From Bartonella schoenbuchensis R1 (lineage in GTDB: Bacteria; Pseudomonadota; Alphaproteobacteria; Rhizobiales; Rhizobiaceae): a stretch of DNA of 64,000 nucleotides. The translations under genes and the position numbers were made by a program. The stretch covers positions 1,435,001-1,499,000 of the forward strand of contig NZ_CP019789.1 of the NCBI RefSeq assembly GCF_002022685.1, in the 5' to 3' direction. Shown piece after piece: positions 10,176-18,053 of the stretch (the first letter of the stretch is position 1; each line of letters begins with the position of its first letter). The notes beneath the pieces were generated by a model. That model worked only from the letters and a program-made list of their open reading frames with translations, had not been told where the DNA came from and ran no database searches.

Positions 10176-10848
10176 CTATTCAAAGTATAAAACATTGAAC
10201 TTTCCACAATAATTCTTCTCAAAATTCTTGCGCTGATTTAATAAGAAAATAAAACGACCTCGATATACAACTAGCGGATTCGAACTATGGGTATCCTTGC
10301 TAAGCTTGATGTTTATCAGGAAAACCAATTCGTTGTGATTGTACACTTGATGATAAAAAACTTGCACATAATCACTTACTGTATCTAGATTGAGAATAAA
10401 TGGATCAACATGCTCACAGCTTACTCTGCCCCATCCAATAATTTGATTCCACAATGAATAACACCAATCAACTCCTTCTCGTTCCTCCAAATGTGGGAAA
10501 TATCCCCCTAATGATGCATTAACATCAATAAAATGAGGGGTAGCTTTAATAGGATAAATATAACCATTATAATTAAGGTCACTATTAACCCAACTCATCG
10601 CGAATCCTTGAGAAGTTATTGTTACAACATAACCGGAACCAAAGCCTGGCAGGCCAGCAGGCATTTCACGCACATAAATCCTATAAGCTCACGCACACGG
10701 ATCTCATAAGTTGATATGTGGTGGCGGTTGATAGGCAATAAATAATCCACCCATACCCTTAAGATAGAAACCACCAGCCTTTTTACATTTTTAGGGTGAT
10801 CAATAGCTGCCCGATATAATTTCTTGTGCGTGAAATCTTCAATAACTT
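10176..10848 (-). pseudogene. Cholera-toxin/LT-A-like ADP-ribosyltransferase A subunit, disrupted
   Basis: Reads like the catalytic A1 chain of cholera toxin and E. coli LT. KKLYRAA aligns with CtxA DKLYRAD (NAD-binding Arg kept, next Asp replaced), HINL with NINL, and GSGYVVTITS with DGYVSTSIS (STS replaced by VTI). YIYPIKATPHFIDVNASLG aligns with the YIYVIATAPNMFNVNDVLG of CtxA; HLEEREG keeps the catalytic ExE; NQIIGWGRV matches SQIYGWYRV. The frame is damaged: an A5 run near 10778 needs one more A, and an imperfect 21-24 bp tandem duplication near 10680-10725 brings two in-frame TGA codons, with the same frame resuming after it. No signal peptide is recognisable upstream. The open part starts at about 10673. 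Most likely a toxin gene in decay. Confidence 0.72.
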
Positions 10849-11141
10849 ATTATGTGTGAATCACATAACCAATGGTGTTACTTAAGTAATACTTTCCTCA
10901 CAAATTGAAACTTTTAGTGAAACTCTTTAATTGTGTTATAAATATGATCACTATATAATGTGGTTTAGTCAGTGATTCATCATAAGACTTAGTACCCAAT
11001 AAAATCATGATGCATACTGAAAATCAGCAGTGGTTTCTTAATGTAAATTCTAGAGTGCTAAAAAACGCACTTATAAAAACACACTTAAATGATGAAAAAA
11101 GAAAAGCATAAGCGTTCAAATAAACAAGGGGAATAATTATC

Positions 11142-12047
11142 ATGCTACAACGCAATACTCTTTTAGAAAAGAAGAGCGAGAGTAATGCTGTTCACCCCTC
11201 CCCTTGGGTCAAACTACCTGACAGGGAAACTTTGTTCGAAAAGCGTGCACATCGTTTTATGCATTTAGCCACAACCAACCCCAATAAAGAGGATCTCTTA
11301 TTTTGGGCTCATTTTTGCAATGCACAGCAACAATTAACAAACACATTTAAAAATTTTTCCACAGCACTTAGCCGTTTTACGATGGTGTCTACCCCTCCTT
11401 TTGATCGATCAAAAATATTGAGCTTAGGATTTTATGATAGCGTTGTGCATAATTTTTTAAACCATATTTCAACCAGCGCACTCCCTGTGAAATATCAAGA
11501 AGCTTTCAATAAAGCACAACAGCAGCAAGACCAATGGCGCTTATGGGGGCATAATCTGTTAAATCATCCGCTTTCCCATCAACATTTAGCAGAACATATT
11601 TTCATCACCGGTGCTTTGCAAATTATCTATTGCCTCACCTCTTCACAGCTTGATCCTCAAACACTGACCCCACAACAAAATAACCTTTGCCCAGCCTGTG
11701 CAGGTACATACCTGGTCAACATCGTATGTGACTGGAAAGGGGAAGAAAAACCACAGCTTTGTTCTTGCCTTTATTGTGGCACATTATGGCGCTCTGCACA
11801 TTTTCAATGCACTGTTTGTAACGCAGCACACAGTACACTTCATCATAAGTATGAAAAAGATCCAAAAAACATTCTACTAGACAACATTCTCATTGAAGCC
11901 TGTGAAGTGTGTAGACATGAACACGACGACAATCAATTCAACCAACACGAAAATTCATCTCTCAATGTTTGTGCTCATGATAATGAGCAAACTCATCCCA
12001 GATTTTTTCTTGAAAACTCACTCTCATTTGAAGCAGAAGAACTCTAA
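11142..12047 (+). CDS. fdhE: FdhE-like formate dehydrogenase accessory protein
   Basis: Cytoplasmic rubredoxin-like protein that in other bacteria helps mature membrane-bound formate dehydrogenase. The 301 residues match the usual length. The N-terminal half is helical. The C-terminal half carries the paired zinc/iron ligands: LCPACAGTYLV, CSCLYCGTLWR, CTVCNAAHS and EACEVCRHEH. The last roughly 45 residues are His/Asn-rich and look degenerate compared with the family. The upstream ribosome site is weak (AAGGGGAATAATT before ATG). No formate dehydrogenase subunit genes lie in the window, so it is either an orphan or its partners are elsewhere. Confidence 0.8.
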   Translation: MLQRNTLLEKKSESNAVHPSPWVKLPDRETLFEKRAHRFMHLATTNPNKEDLLFWAHFCNAQQQLTNTFKNFSTALSRFTMVSTPPFDRSKILSLGFYDSVVHNFLNHISTSALPVKYQEAFNKAQQQQDQWRLWGHNLLNHPLSHQHLAEHIFITGALQIIYCLTSSQLDPQTLTPQQNNLCPACAGTYLVNIVCDWKGEEKPQLCSCLYCGTLWRSAHFQCTVCNAAHSTLHHKYEKDPKNILLDNILIEACEVCRHEHDDNQFNQHENSSLNVCAHDNEQTHPRFFLENSLSFEAEEL

Positions 12048-12539
12048 CCCTTTTAAAGCTAAAAAGCACAAACGGTTAAGTGTTCCCCTTTTCTCAACCA
12101 TCTCATTTGCATCAATAGAAAGTGTTCACCTTGCACCTCTTCATGGCCGTTGCACTATCACAGCCATCAAAAATTAAAATATCAAAACACCTGGCATCTT
12201 TTAAAAAGATTTTTATCCCAAAACAAACGCACCACCTTGTAAAGAAATGGTCCACATATCAGTGCACTTCCTAATATAAAAAGCCCAATAATCATTTTAA
12301 AAAAACAAGCAAAAGATAAGCCTATAATTTTTTATGCTTCAAGCCAGCCTTTTTACTTAACTAATATTCTTTAAAATAAACATTCACTTACAGCATTATT
12401 TAAAAAACTAGCGACTCTCACTCACCATGCCTACCACTTAAAATTAAGCAGCTTAAAATTAAATTGAGCAATACTCCCCTTGGCTCACACATCTGCCTTT
12501 CATCGTATTTTATATGTTCTCAATTCTTCATTAAATAAT
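12048..12539. other. Intergenic region, no gene seen
   Basis: AT-rich spacer between fdhE and the distal end of the phage-like cluster. A 94-codon + frame at 11893-12177 overlaps fdhE out of frame and is not supported. No RNA gene or repeat found. Confidence 0.4.
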
Positions 12540-12986
12540 CTAAAAATGATTGCGCACTTTATTACTACTTTCATCTTGTTCATTGATTAAACAATCCCGT
12601 AAGAGAAAATAATTTCCATCCCCCGGTCTGATCATTTTGATACATTTTTCCTTTGAGTTATCAGAGACCTCTTCCCACATTTCGCGAACTGTAAAATAGG
12701 CTTCACTCTCTGAGCGCAAGCAGCGTGAATAAACCTCACCCCTTATATCAGGCAGAACCGAAGCAGCAATTTCTTTACAATAAATGTACAAATCAAATTC
12801 CGGAATAACGAGCTTAACAGGCGCATGCTGTGGAACCTGTTTTGTGGAAAAAAAGTGATCAGCAATTTTTTGAACTGCAAGATAAAAAATCAACAAACAC
12901 AAAAAAAATGCAAAAAGAACAACAGCAATCTTACGATATGCTTTTCTACGATAATACCTTAACCTTGTTTGGATTTTTTTGTCCAT
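12540..12986 (-). CDS. Hypothetical single-pass membrane protein
   Basis: 148 residues: a basic N-terminus (MDKKIQTRLRYYRRKAYRK), one membrane helix (IAVVLFAFFLCLLIFYLAV) and a periplasmic domain with five Cys residues (IYCKEI, SRCLRS, EKCIKM, RDCLIN), which suggests disulphides. It is not recognised as a family. It lies on the same strand as, and distal to, the phage structural cluster, separated by about 240 bases, so it could be cargo or unrelated. Confidence 0.55.
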   Translation of the reverse strand: MDKKIQTRLRYYRRKAYRKIAVVLFAFFLCLLIFYLAVQKIADHFFSTKQVPQHAPVKLVIPEFDLYIYCKEIAASVLPDIRGEVYSRCLRSESEAYFTVREMWEEVSDNSKEKCIKMIRPGDGNYFLLRDCLINEQDESSNKVRNHF

Positions 12987-13223
12987 GAACTGTCTGCCTT
13001 TAACCGACTATGGCAAATTTTAATCGATCATGGCAATTTTTGAACAGTAAATAGTGCGACGAGCATAACGATCCATAAAGATCCATGAACAATCAATCGC
13101 ATTATGAATTGTCTTGCACCAAAAAGCAATCACTCGTTCTATAAAGCCACCGCCCTTTTCATAATCAAGAGAAGATAAAGCTTTAAATTATTCTGTAGCT
13201 CTTTTAAGTATCCTCAACCTTTT

Positions 13224-13415
13224 TTACTCATCATTTAATGAAACAAGCGTGCACTCCCCATTTTCTCTCCATCTTCTTGTAGGACCCACTCTCTTTTTAA
13301 AAATGGCAAATATACATAAAGAATATAAAAACACCACTAAAGACATTGGTGCATATTTTAAAACCCTATAAAGATCAAAGATAGCTTGTCTTAAACACCA
13401 TATCACCTCACCCAT
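13224..13415 (-). CDS. Small membrane protein near lysis genes
   Basis: 63 residues with one hydrophobic segment (APMSLVVFLYSLCIFAIFK) and a basic region. It is on the minus strand after the lysis lipoprotein. No family recognised. A role in lysis (holin or spanin partner) is possible from size and place only. Confidence 0.4.
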   Translation of the reverse strand: MGEVIWCLRQAIFDLYRVLKYAPMSLVVFLYSLCIFAIFKKRVGPTRRWRENGECTLVSLNDE

Positions 13416-13471
13416 CTAAATCAAATTCATCGTTTGTGCTATCTATGCTTTGCCAACATCTTTGCATTTGA

Positions 13472-13675
13472 TCAAAATGGTTTGTGCCCACAAATCCAGT
13501 GTGACAATAACGACTCTGTTTGAAGCAAATGTGCTGGCTTGTTAGTGAGAGGTGGTTTCATCCAATCTGCGCAAGACAGTGGATCATTCATTTGGCACCC
13601 CGCCAAGAAAACAAAAAAGAAAACGACAGACATGAAAGAGAGAAAGCAAAAAAACTTCATCATTGATTTTCTCAC
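13472..13675 (-). CDS. Small phage lipoprotein, Rz1/lysis-type
   Basis: 67 residues with a signal peptide and lipobox (VFFFVFLAGCQMN), so it would be anchored at the outer membrane after cleavage before Cys. The short mature part (CADWMKPPLTNKPAHLLQTESLLSHW pattern: Cys, Trp, Pro-rich, then a short helix) resembles small lipoproteins beside endolysin genes in alphaproteobacterial prophages. Just downstream of the endolysin gene but beyond a terminator. An outer-membrane spanin role is inferred. Confidence 0.55.
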   Translation of the reverse strand: MRKSMMKFFCFLSFMSVVFFFVFLAGCQMNDPLSCADWMKPPLTNKPAHLLQTESLLSHWICGHKPF

Positions 13676-13733
13676 GTTTAAAAAGCCAACATGGTTTGGA
13701 TAAGCATTTTTATCTGCTCAAAAGAGCGTTCAT

Positions 13734-13754
13734 AAAAAAAGCCTCATACGAGGC
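13734..13754 (-). terminator. Intrinsic terminator after the endolysin gene
   Basis: On the minus strand GCCTC-GTAT-GAGGC is followed directly by seven T. It lies 42 bases after the endolysin stop and would end the structural transcript. Confidence 0.85.
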
Positions 13755-13795
13755 AACAATACAAACAACAACCAAGCTCTAATAGAATAACAAGG

Positions 13796-14458
13796 TCACA
13801 ATTTTTCTTCTTTTATCCGAGAAAGATACACAAAAACACCTACCATCATCGCGATAATCATAATGGCTGCTAAAGCCCATTGTACAGGCCCATATCCGGT
13901 AAAAAGCCCTGTTACACCTGAAAAAGCCCCAATGACTGGTGCTAAAAACTCTGCTGTCAAAATAGAAACACCGCTTGTAGCTTCCACCGCTTGATAATTG
14001 GAACAAACATAAGCCCCTTTAGCCCACAACCCCGCTTCAGCAGCACGTCGGTGTACAAGGCCTTGCAAGCGTTGCCCTTCTGATTTTGTCCATTTTTGCA
14101 ATTCAGCCGGCACAGCTTCATAATCACCTTTATTGAGCTTTCTTAAAAGTGCAGAGTTACAAAAAGCGCTTGTTCCCACATTATAGCAAAAGGAAACAAG
14201 AGCTGCGAATTGCTCATCGGTTAAAGGTTGAGAAACCGCCTGTTCAACCGTTTGTTCAAATTGCGCTAAATCTTTTCGCAAAATGGCTTCTGCTTCATCT
14301 TTTGTGATCTTCATACCCTTTTGTACAACGGGCGCACCCGCCTTGGTTGTGTGTCCATAACCAATTGCCCACACATCCATGGCATCTCGGTAGGCTTCCA
14401 AACGCAAACCTTCCCATTTTTTAATCAACTCTAACCCTTCGTTTGATATTGTCCGCAT
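13796..14458 (-). CDS. Phage-type lysozyme (GH24 endolysin) with C-terminal membrane segment
   Basis: Muramidase of the T4/P22 lysozyme family: NEGLELIKKWEGLRLEAYRD carries the catalytic Glu in the GH24 signature. GYGHTTKAG and LSFCYNVGTSAFCNSALLRKLN are also typical. The domain covers about residues 3-145. An unusual C-terminal extension (about 160-220) carries hydrophobic stretches and a strong membrane helix (WALAAIMIIAMMVGVFVYL) with a short charged tail, so the enzyme may be tethered to the inner membrane or act with built-in holin-like function. It is the last gene before a strong terminator in the structural cluster. Confidence 0.88.
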   Translation of the reverse strand: MRTISNEGLELIKKWEGLRLEAYRDAMDVWAIGYGHTTKAGAPVVQKGMKITKDEAEAILRKDLAQFEQTVEQAVSQPLTDEQFAALVSFCYNVGTSAFCNSALLRKLNKGDYEAVPAELQKWTKSEGQRLQGLVHRRAAEAGLWAKGAYVCSNYQAVEATSGVSILTAEFLAPVIGAFSGVTGLFTGYGPVQWALAAIMIIAMMVGVFVYLSRIKEEKL

Positions 14459-14529
14459 TTTTTAATCCTTAAATTTCTCCCAGGCGTTAATGTTCACCAC
14501 CTCAGATTATTGGCCAACACACAATTGCC

Positions 14530-14796
14530 TTATGCCTTGCTTTTAGTGCCTCTGTTTTCATTGTCCTGGAGAATTGTCGTCAATTGTTCTTCTAAAGCAC
14601 AAACACGCTGCAACAACTGTGCAGTAACTTGAGTATTCCTTTTATCTTCACGCCTCATTTCTTGCTGCATTTCTTGCTGCATATTTTTTAAAAGAGCATT
14701 TAAAGGAGCATGGCCCATCCTTCCACTTGCATAAAGAACCAAGCGAATATGTTCAGGATCATCAATATCAGCAATAGAAAATGGAAAAAGTGCCAT
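14530..14796 (-). CDS. Small coiled-coil phage protein
   Basis: 88 residues; an N-terminal motif around DIDDPEHIRLVLYASGRMGHAPLNALL is followed by a Gln/Met/Glu-rich coiled coil (QQEMQQEMRRED) and a second helix. Similar small proteins sit between tail and lysis genes in alphaproteobacterial phages. Function unknown. Confidence 0.55.
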   Translation of the reverse strand: MALFPFSIADIDDPEHIRLVLYASGRMGHAPLNALLKNMQQEMQQEMRREDKRNTQVTAQLLQRVCALEEQLTTILQDNENRGTKSKA

Positions 14797-15160
14797 TTCG
14801 TTCTCTCATCCTTTTAGCGCTAAAAAACAACTCTTTTGGAAAATGCTTAAAATGCTCACAAACACAAACCAGCCACCCAACCACTCAAGTCAAACAAAGA
14901 AGCTGCCCAAACGTTTAAACAAACCAGAAACCCCTCAACCCAACCGTTCAAACAAAACATACATCCCTCCTCTTTCGCAAAAAAAGGAAAGAAGCCTTCA
15001 AAATACGGGCCTGTCATTTTATCAAATGAGGGTGTCATCCACCAATTTTCTGTATGGCCTAATATCTTAATGGAAATAGTGCATGAAAACAGTGTGGTGA
15101 AGAATCTTCACATATTTGCAATATATTTAAGTTCTCATACCTTTATTGGGTTCTCATACC
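14797..15160. other. Spacer with A/C-rich short repeats
   Basis: Between the collar-domain gene and the coiled-coil gene. 14855-14965 is A/C-rich with repeated AAACAAACCAG and ACCCAACC-like words, the first and weakest example of the G-poor + strand sequence that dominates after 17.8 kb. No gene supported. Confidence 0.45.
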
Positions 15161-16144
15161 TTATACCTTAATGGCGTAAACAACTGCAACATTGACAGGG
15201 CGTATTTCAGGACCACCTGTTTTATTGATTGTAAATGTGTGCGTGTGAGTACCCGCAGGCTTTGTCAAAACCCGCTTCTCATAACTATGATATCTGGGCA
15301 AAGCACTTCCTTTAGCCGCATCCACCGTGAAAACTTGTTCTGCAAATTCATGCTTATGCTCACCCGCACTATCAATTGTTCCTGTATGCGTATGAGATTT
15401 AATGGCATCATTTTGCCTGCTTCCTAAAACGCGGTCTTTATCAATCCCTCTTTGACTATCAAGCCCACGCAAAAACATTCCACGTAAATCAGGTACATTA
15501 AACGTAGTGCTTTCATCACCGCTGCCCCATGTTTCACCAATGGCTGCAAAAAGACTTGCATAATCCTTGCGCGAATAAGCTTTACCATCACATAAAAGCC
15601 ACCCTTCAGGAATTTTTTCCATAGCAAAAGTCGCAATAAAACCTGATGGAAAACTACTTACTGGTTTTGGAGCAGCCGCAGGTGTGGGATTGGTTAAATA
15701 CCACCCATCTTTATCTTCTCCATCAATACCACATTGATAAACAAGTTCATAAAGACCGTTCTTTCGAATCTCTCCACCACTTAAAGGCACCAATCCATTT
15801 GGTGTTACCTTATAAACAGGCTGAGCAGGCAATTGATTTAACACAACACTTGTTGTTTTAGTATTAGCCTCTTGCGCCTTAAAGCGAACAACAATATCGT
15901 TCTGATACTCCTTAATAGGAGACTTAGTAACCAGATGAATAGATGTTTCATTCCCATCTTTTTCTGTGGTAAATTTTGCCTCAATTGCCCCGCCATTATC
16001 CGTTAAATATTCTCTAATACGTTGCATCATTGCACGCGCACTATCATTGACTGAGCTTGGTGGTTGTCCTTCTGCCCAGTTAATGATGTCATCAGCACGT
16101 GCATTTTCGTGCGCAACCAGCGACCAATCATAAATCGAACTCAT
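15161..16144 (-). CDS. Phage tail fibre protein with tail-collar domain
   Basis: 327 residues. The C-terminal half is a Phage_Tail_Collar (PF07484) domain: GFIATFAMEKIPEGWLLCDG, then SRKDYASLFAAIGETWGSG, NVPDLRGMFLRGLD and the His-rich metal-binding repeats SHTHTG and HTHTF. The N-terminus (YDWSLVAHENARADDIINWAEGQPPSSVNDSARAMM) is typical of siphovirus/podovirus distal tail proteins. It would recognise the host surface. The start overlaps the upstream gene by 4 bases (ATGA), so the two are translationally coupled. Confidence 0.9.
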   Translation of the reverse strand: MSSIYDWSLVAHENARADDIINWAEGQPPSSVNDSARAMMQRIREYLTDNGGAIEAKFTTEKDGNETSIHLVTKSPIKEYQNDIVVRFKAQEANTKTTSVVLNQLPAQPVYKVTPNGLVPLSGGEIRKNGLYELVYQCGIDGEDKDGWYLTNPTPAAAPKPVSSFPSGFIATFAMEKIPEGWLLCDGKAYSRKDYASLFAAIGETWGSGDESTTFNVPDLRGMFLRGLDSQRGIDKDRVLGSRQNDAIKSHTHTGTIDSAGEHKHEFAEQVFTVDAAKGSALPRYHSYEKRVLTKPAGTHTHTFTINKTGGPEIRPVNVAVVYAIKV

Positions 16145-17265
16145 AGAGCTTGTCCTTCTTGCACCAAATCAATACCAGAAAAAAGGGGAGATGAAGGGGA
16201 AGAGTGGTTACTTTCAGCTGGTGTAACTTTTTCCATCTCAAAGCCAATTTTATCATAATCGACATACAACAACTGTGTTTTGTCATCCATATGAACAGCA
16301 TCAGGCTTCAAACGCACCAGATCTTGCGCCATCACCCCACGATAACGCTGAGGATCTCCTTTATAATTAAATTCATAAAGTGGGTAACCATTCTTCTCCC
16401 CCACAGACACGATATTGTCTTTAACTCTGGCATCAGAAAGGCCCATAATGCCACCAATTAATCCAAGCACTTGCTGTGCATCACGTAAAGGATCTTTGGT
16501 AACTGAAGGCACTGTCACACTCTGCCCTGTCTGAGTACCATAATTTCCAGCTGCTGTTGTACCCACTTTTAGCAACTGCTCTAATCGATTCCACGCCTGA
16601 TTGTCTTGTTCCATCCATTTTTCGCGCTCAACATCCAAAGCATGCTGGTTATTGGCATCTTGCACCATACCACCCTTTAAAGCATTGCTTTGAGCATTAC
16701 TTTGCCCTTGATAGAAGTTGTTTGCAGCATTAATCTGATTTTGCGTAGCCTTATCAATCATCTGATTGGCATTCATCATATTGAGCACATCTTGATTATA
16801 TTGTTGTGCTGCTGCATTTGTTGCCAAAGCTCCCAACTCATCAGTTAACACACCAGTATGCGCCCCAGAACCATAGCGCCCAGCGCCTGCCATAGACTGA
16901 TTAACAGCATCAGAAGTTTTAGAAAGTGCATTGTCCAGCGCATCATTAAATTTGCTATTGTTTCCAATCCAACCACCACTTGCCATATTGCTAAGATTTT
17001 GTTGACTTTGCGTGGGGCTATTTAACAACTGATTGATCATTGGGTTGTTAAACTGGTTGGCAGCATTTCCCAACCCCTGGATAGCATTGAGCGTTGCATC
17101 ACTCAAACCGGCATGGCGATCACCTTCATAAACATTTCCTCCAATACCTTGATTATATAAATCAAGAGCATCAGAACTTGCTTGTTGCAAAATACCTTGC
17201 GACCATACCGGTGGAGCATTTGTTTGTGTTGTTGTTTGAACTTGCGGAGTTTTTCGTCTACTCAT
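16141..17265 (-). CDS. Tail protein with C-terminal S74 intramolecular chaperone domain
   Basis: 374 residues. The N-terminal 270 are Asn/Gln/Ala-rich and helical (tail needle/fibre-like). A C-terminal Peptidase_S74 domain follows, starting LSDARVKDNI and continuing YEFNYKGDPQRYRGVMAQDL to VDYDKIG. In known phage fibres this domain directs trimerisation and cleaves itself off. Overlaps both neighbours by 4 bases, so it belongs to a tightly coupled tail operon. Confidence 0.88.
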   Translation of the reverse strand: MSRRKTPQVQTTTQTNAPPVWSQGILQQASSDALDLYNQGIGGNVYEGDRHAGLSDATLNAIQGLGNAANQFNNPMINQLLNSPTQSQQNLSNMASGGWIGNNSKFNDALDNALSKTSDAVNQSMAGAGRYGSGAHTGVLTDELGALATNAAAQQYNQDVLNMMNANQMIDKATQNQINAANNFYQGQSNAQSNALKGGMVQDANNQHALDVEREKWMEQDNQAWNRLEQLLKVGTTAAGNYGTQTGQSVTVPSVTKDPLRDAQQVLGLIGGIMGLSDARVKDNIVSVGEKNGYPLYEFNYKGDPQRYRGVMAQDLVRLKPDAVHMDDKTQLLYVDYDKIGFEMEKVTPAESNHSSPSSPLFSGIDLVQEGQAL

Positions 17266-17786
17266 AGGGTGAGAACCTTTCTATAATGAATAAGATTGAT
17301 AGCATGCCCACGTTGTCTAAGCATTTTAGACCACCCAAACCTTCCCATAGTCAGCATTTCATCAGCGTGAATTGTTCGAGCCCATTTTTCAATTTGATCA
17401 ATTAATTTGACCAATTTCAGCCCGCCCTTTCCAGCCAGGTCTAAAATGACAACGCGTTTTTTCCCAGTGTGCGTCATTTCAATTTTAGTGATCACGAAAG
17501 CACTAAATTGAGTTTCATTTTTTAAGATCAACCATAATTGTGCTTGTCCACCAGCAATCTCTTTTGCAATAGTGTCCAAACACACATCATCAGGAAACCG
17601 CTTGGCATATTTTTGCATCGCCGCATTAATAGCCTCTTGATAAAGAGCTATTTTTTCCCACGGCCATTGATTTGTAAGATGAATAGAATATAAATTTTGA
17701 CTGTCTTGTTGAGCAGTCACATTTTGAGCTTTTTTACCCTTTTGGCAGTCAATCTTAACATCTTTTCGTCCAACTGCCTTCACCAT
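17262..17786 (-). CDS. Hypothetical phage structural-cluster protein
   Basis: 174 residues from the ATG at 17786 (MVKAVGRKDV). An earlier ATG at 17879 would add 31 residues of Gly/Trp/Arg-rich sequence made by the G-poor block and is rejected. The body contains a predicted alpha/beta domain (AQLWLILKNETQFSAFVITKIEM, RVVILDLAGKGGLKLVKLIDQIEKWA), reminiscent of GNAT-like small proteins found between stabilisation and tail genes in N4/P22-like phages. No catalytic claim. Its stop overlaps the next start by 4 bases. Confidence 0.6.
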   Translation of the reverse strand: MVKAVGRKDVKIDCQKGKKAQNVTAQQDSQNLYSIHLTNQWPWEKIALYQEAINAAMQKYAKRFPDDVCLDTIAKEIAGGQAQLWLILKNETQFSAFVITKIEMTHTGKKRVVILDLAGKGGLKLVKLIDQIEKWARTIHADEMLTMGRFGWSKMLRQRGHAINLIHYRKVLTL

Positions 17787-18053
17787 TTGTTGCACTTTCC
17801 TCCAACATCTTCTACCCATCCATCCGCTCCCACACTCTTGTCTGCCCACTCGCCAGCCCATTACTTGCCCACTTACCAATCCCTTACTTTCCTACCCGCC
17901 AGCTCCTTACTCACTCACCCGCACTTTTTTCTTGCGCACCGGCACTTTTGTCTGCCTACTCGCCAACCCATTTCTTGCCTACTCGCCAGCCTATTACTTG
18001 CCCACTTACTAGCCCCTTACTTACTTGGCTCACCCACACTCTTGTTTAACAGC
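17787..18053. repeat. G-poor + strand block 1
   Basis: First clear G-poor block. It repeats the words CCCACTCGCCAGCC, ATTACTTGCCCACTTA and CCCTTACTT about every 110-115 bases. It reaches into the 5' end of the gene to its left. No gene assigned. Confidence 0.7.

Noticed and set aside
10690..10715. In-frame TGA codons read as selenocysteine (fdhE is next door)
   Set aside because: Two TGA lie within 15 bases inside a duplicated segment, no selenocysteine element is visible and the toxin family has no selenoproteins.
17787..17879. N-terminal extension of the 17262-17786 phage gene from an ATG at 17879
   Set aside because: The extra 31 residues are Gly/Trp/Arg-rich sequence from a G-poor block; the ATG at 17786 begins the protein-like part.
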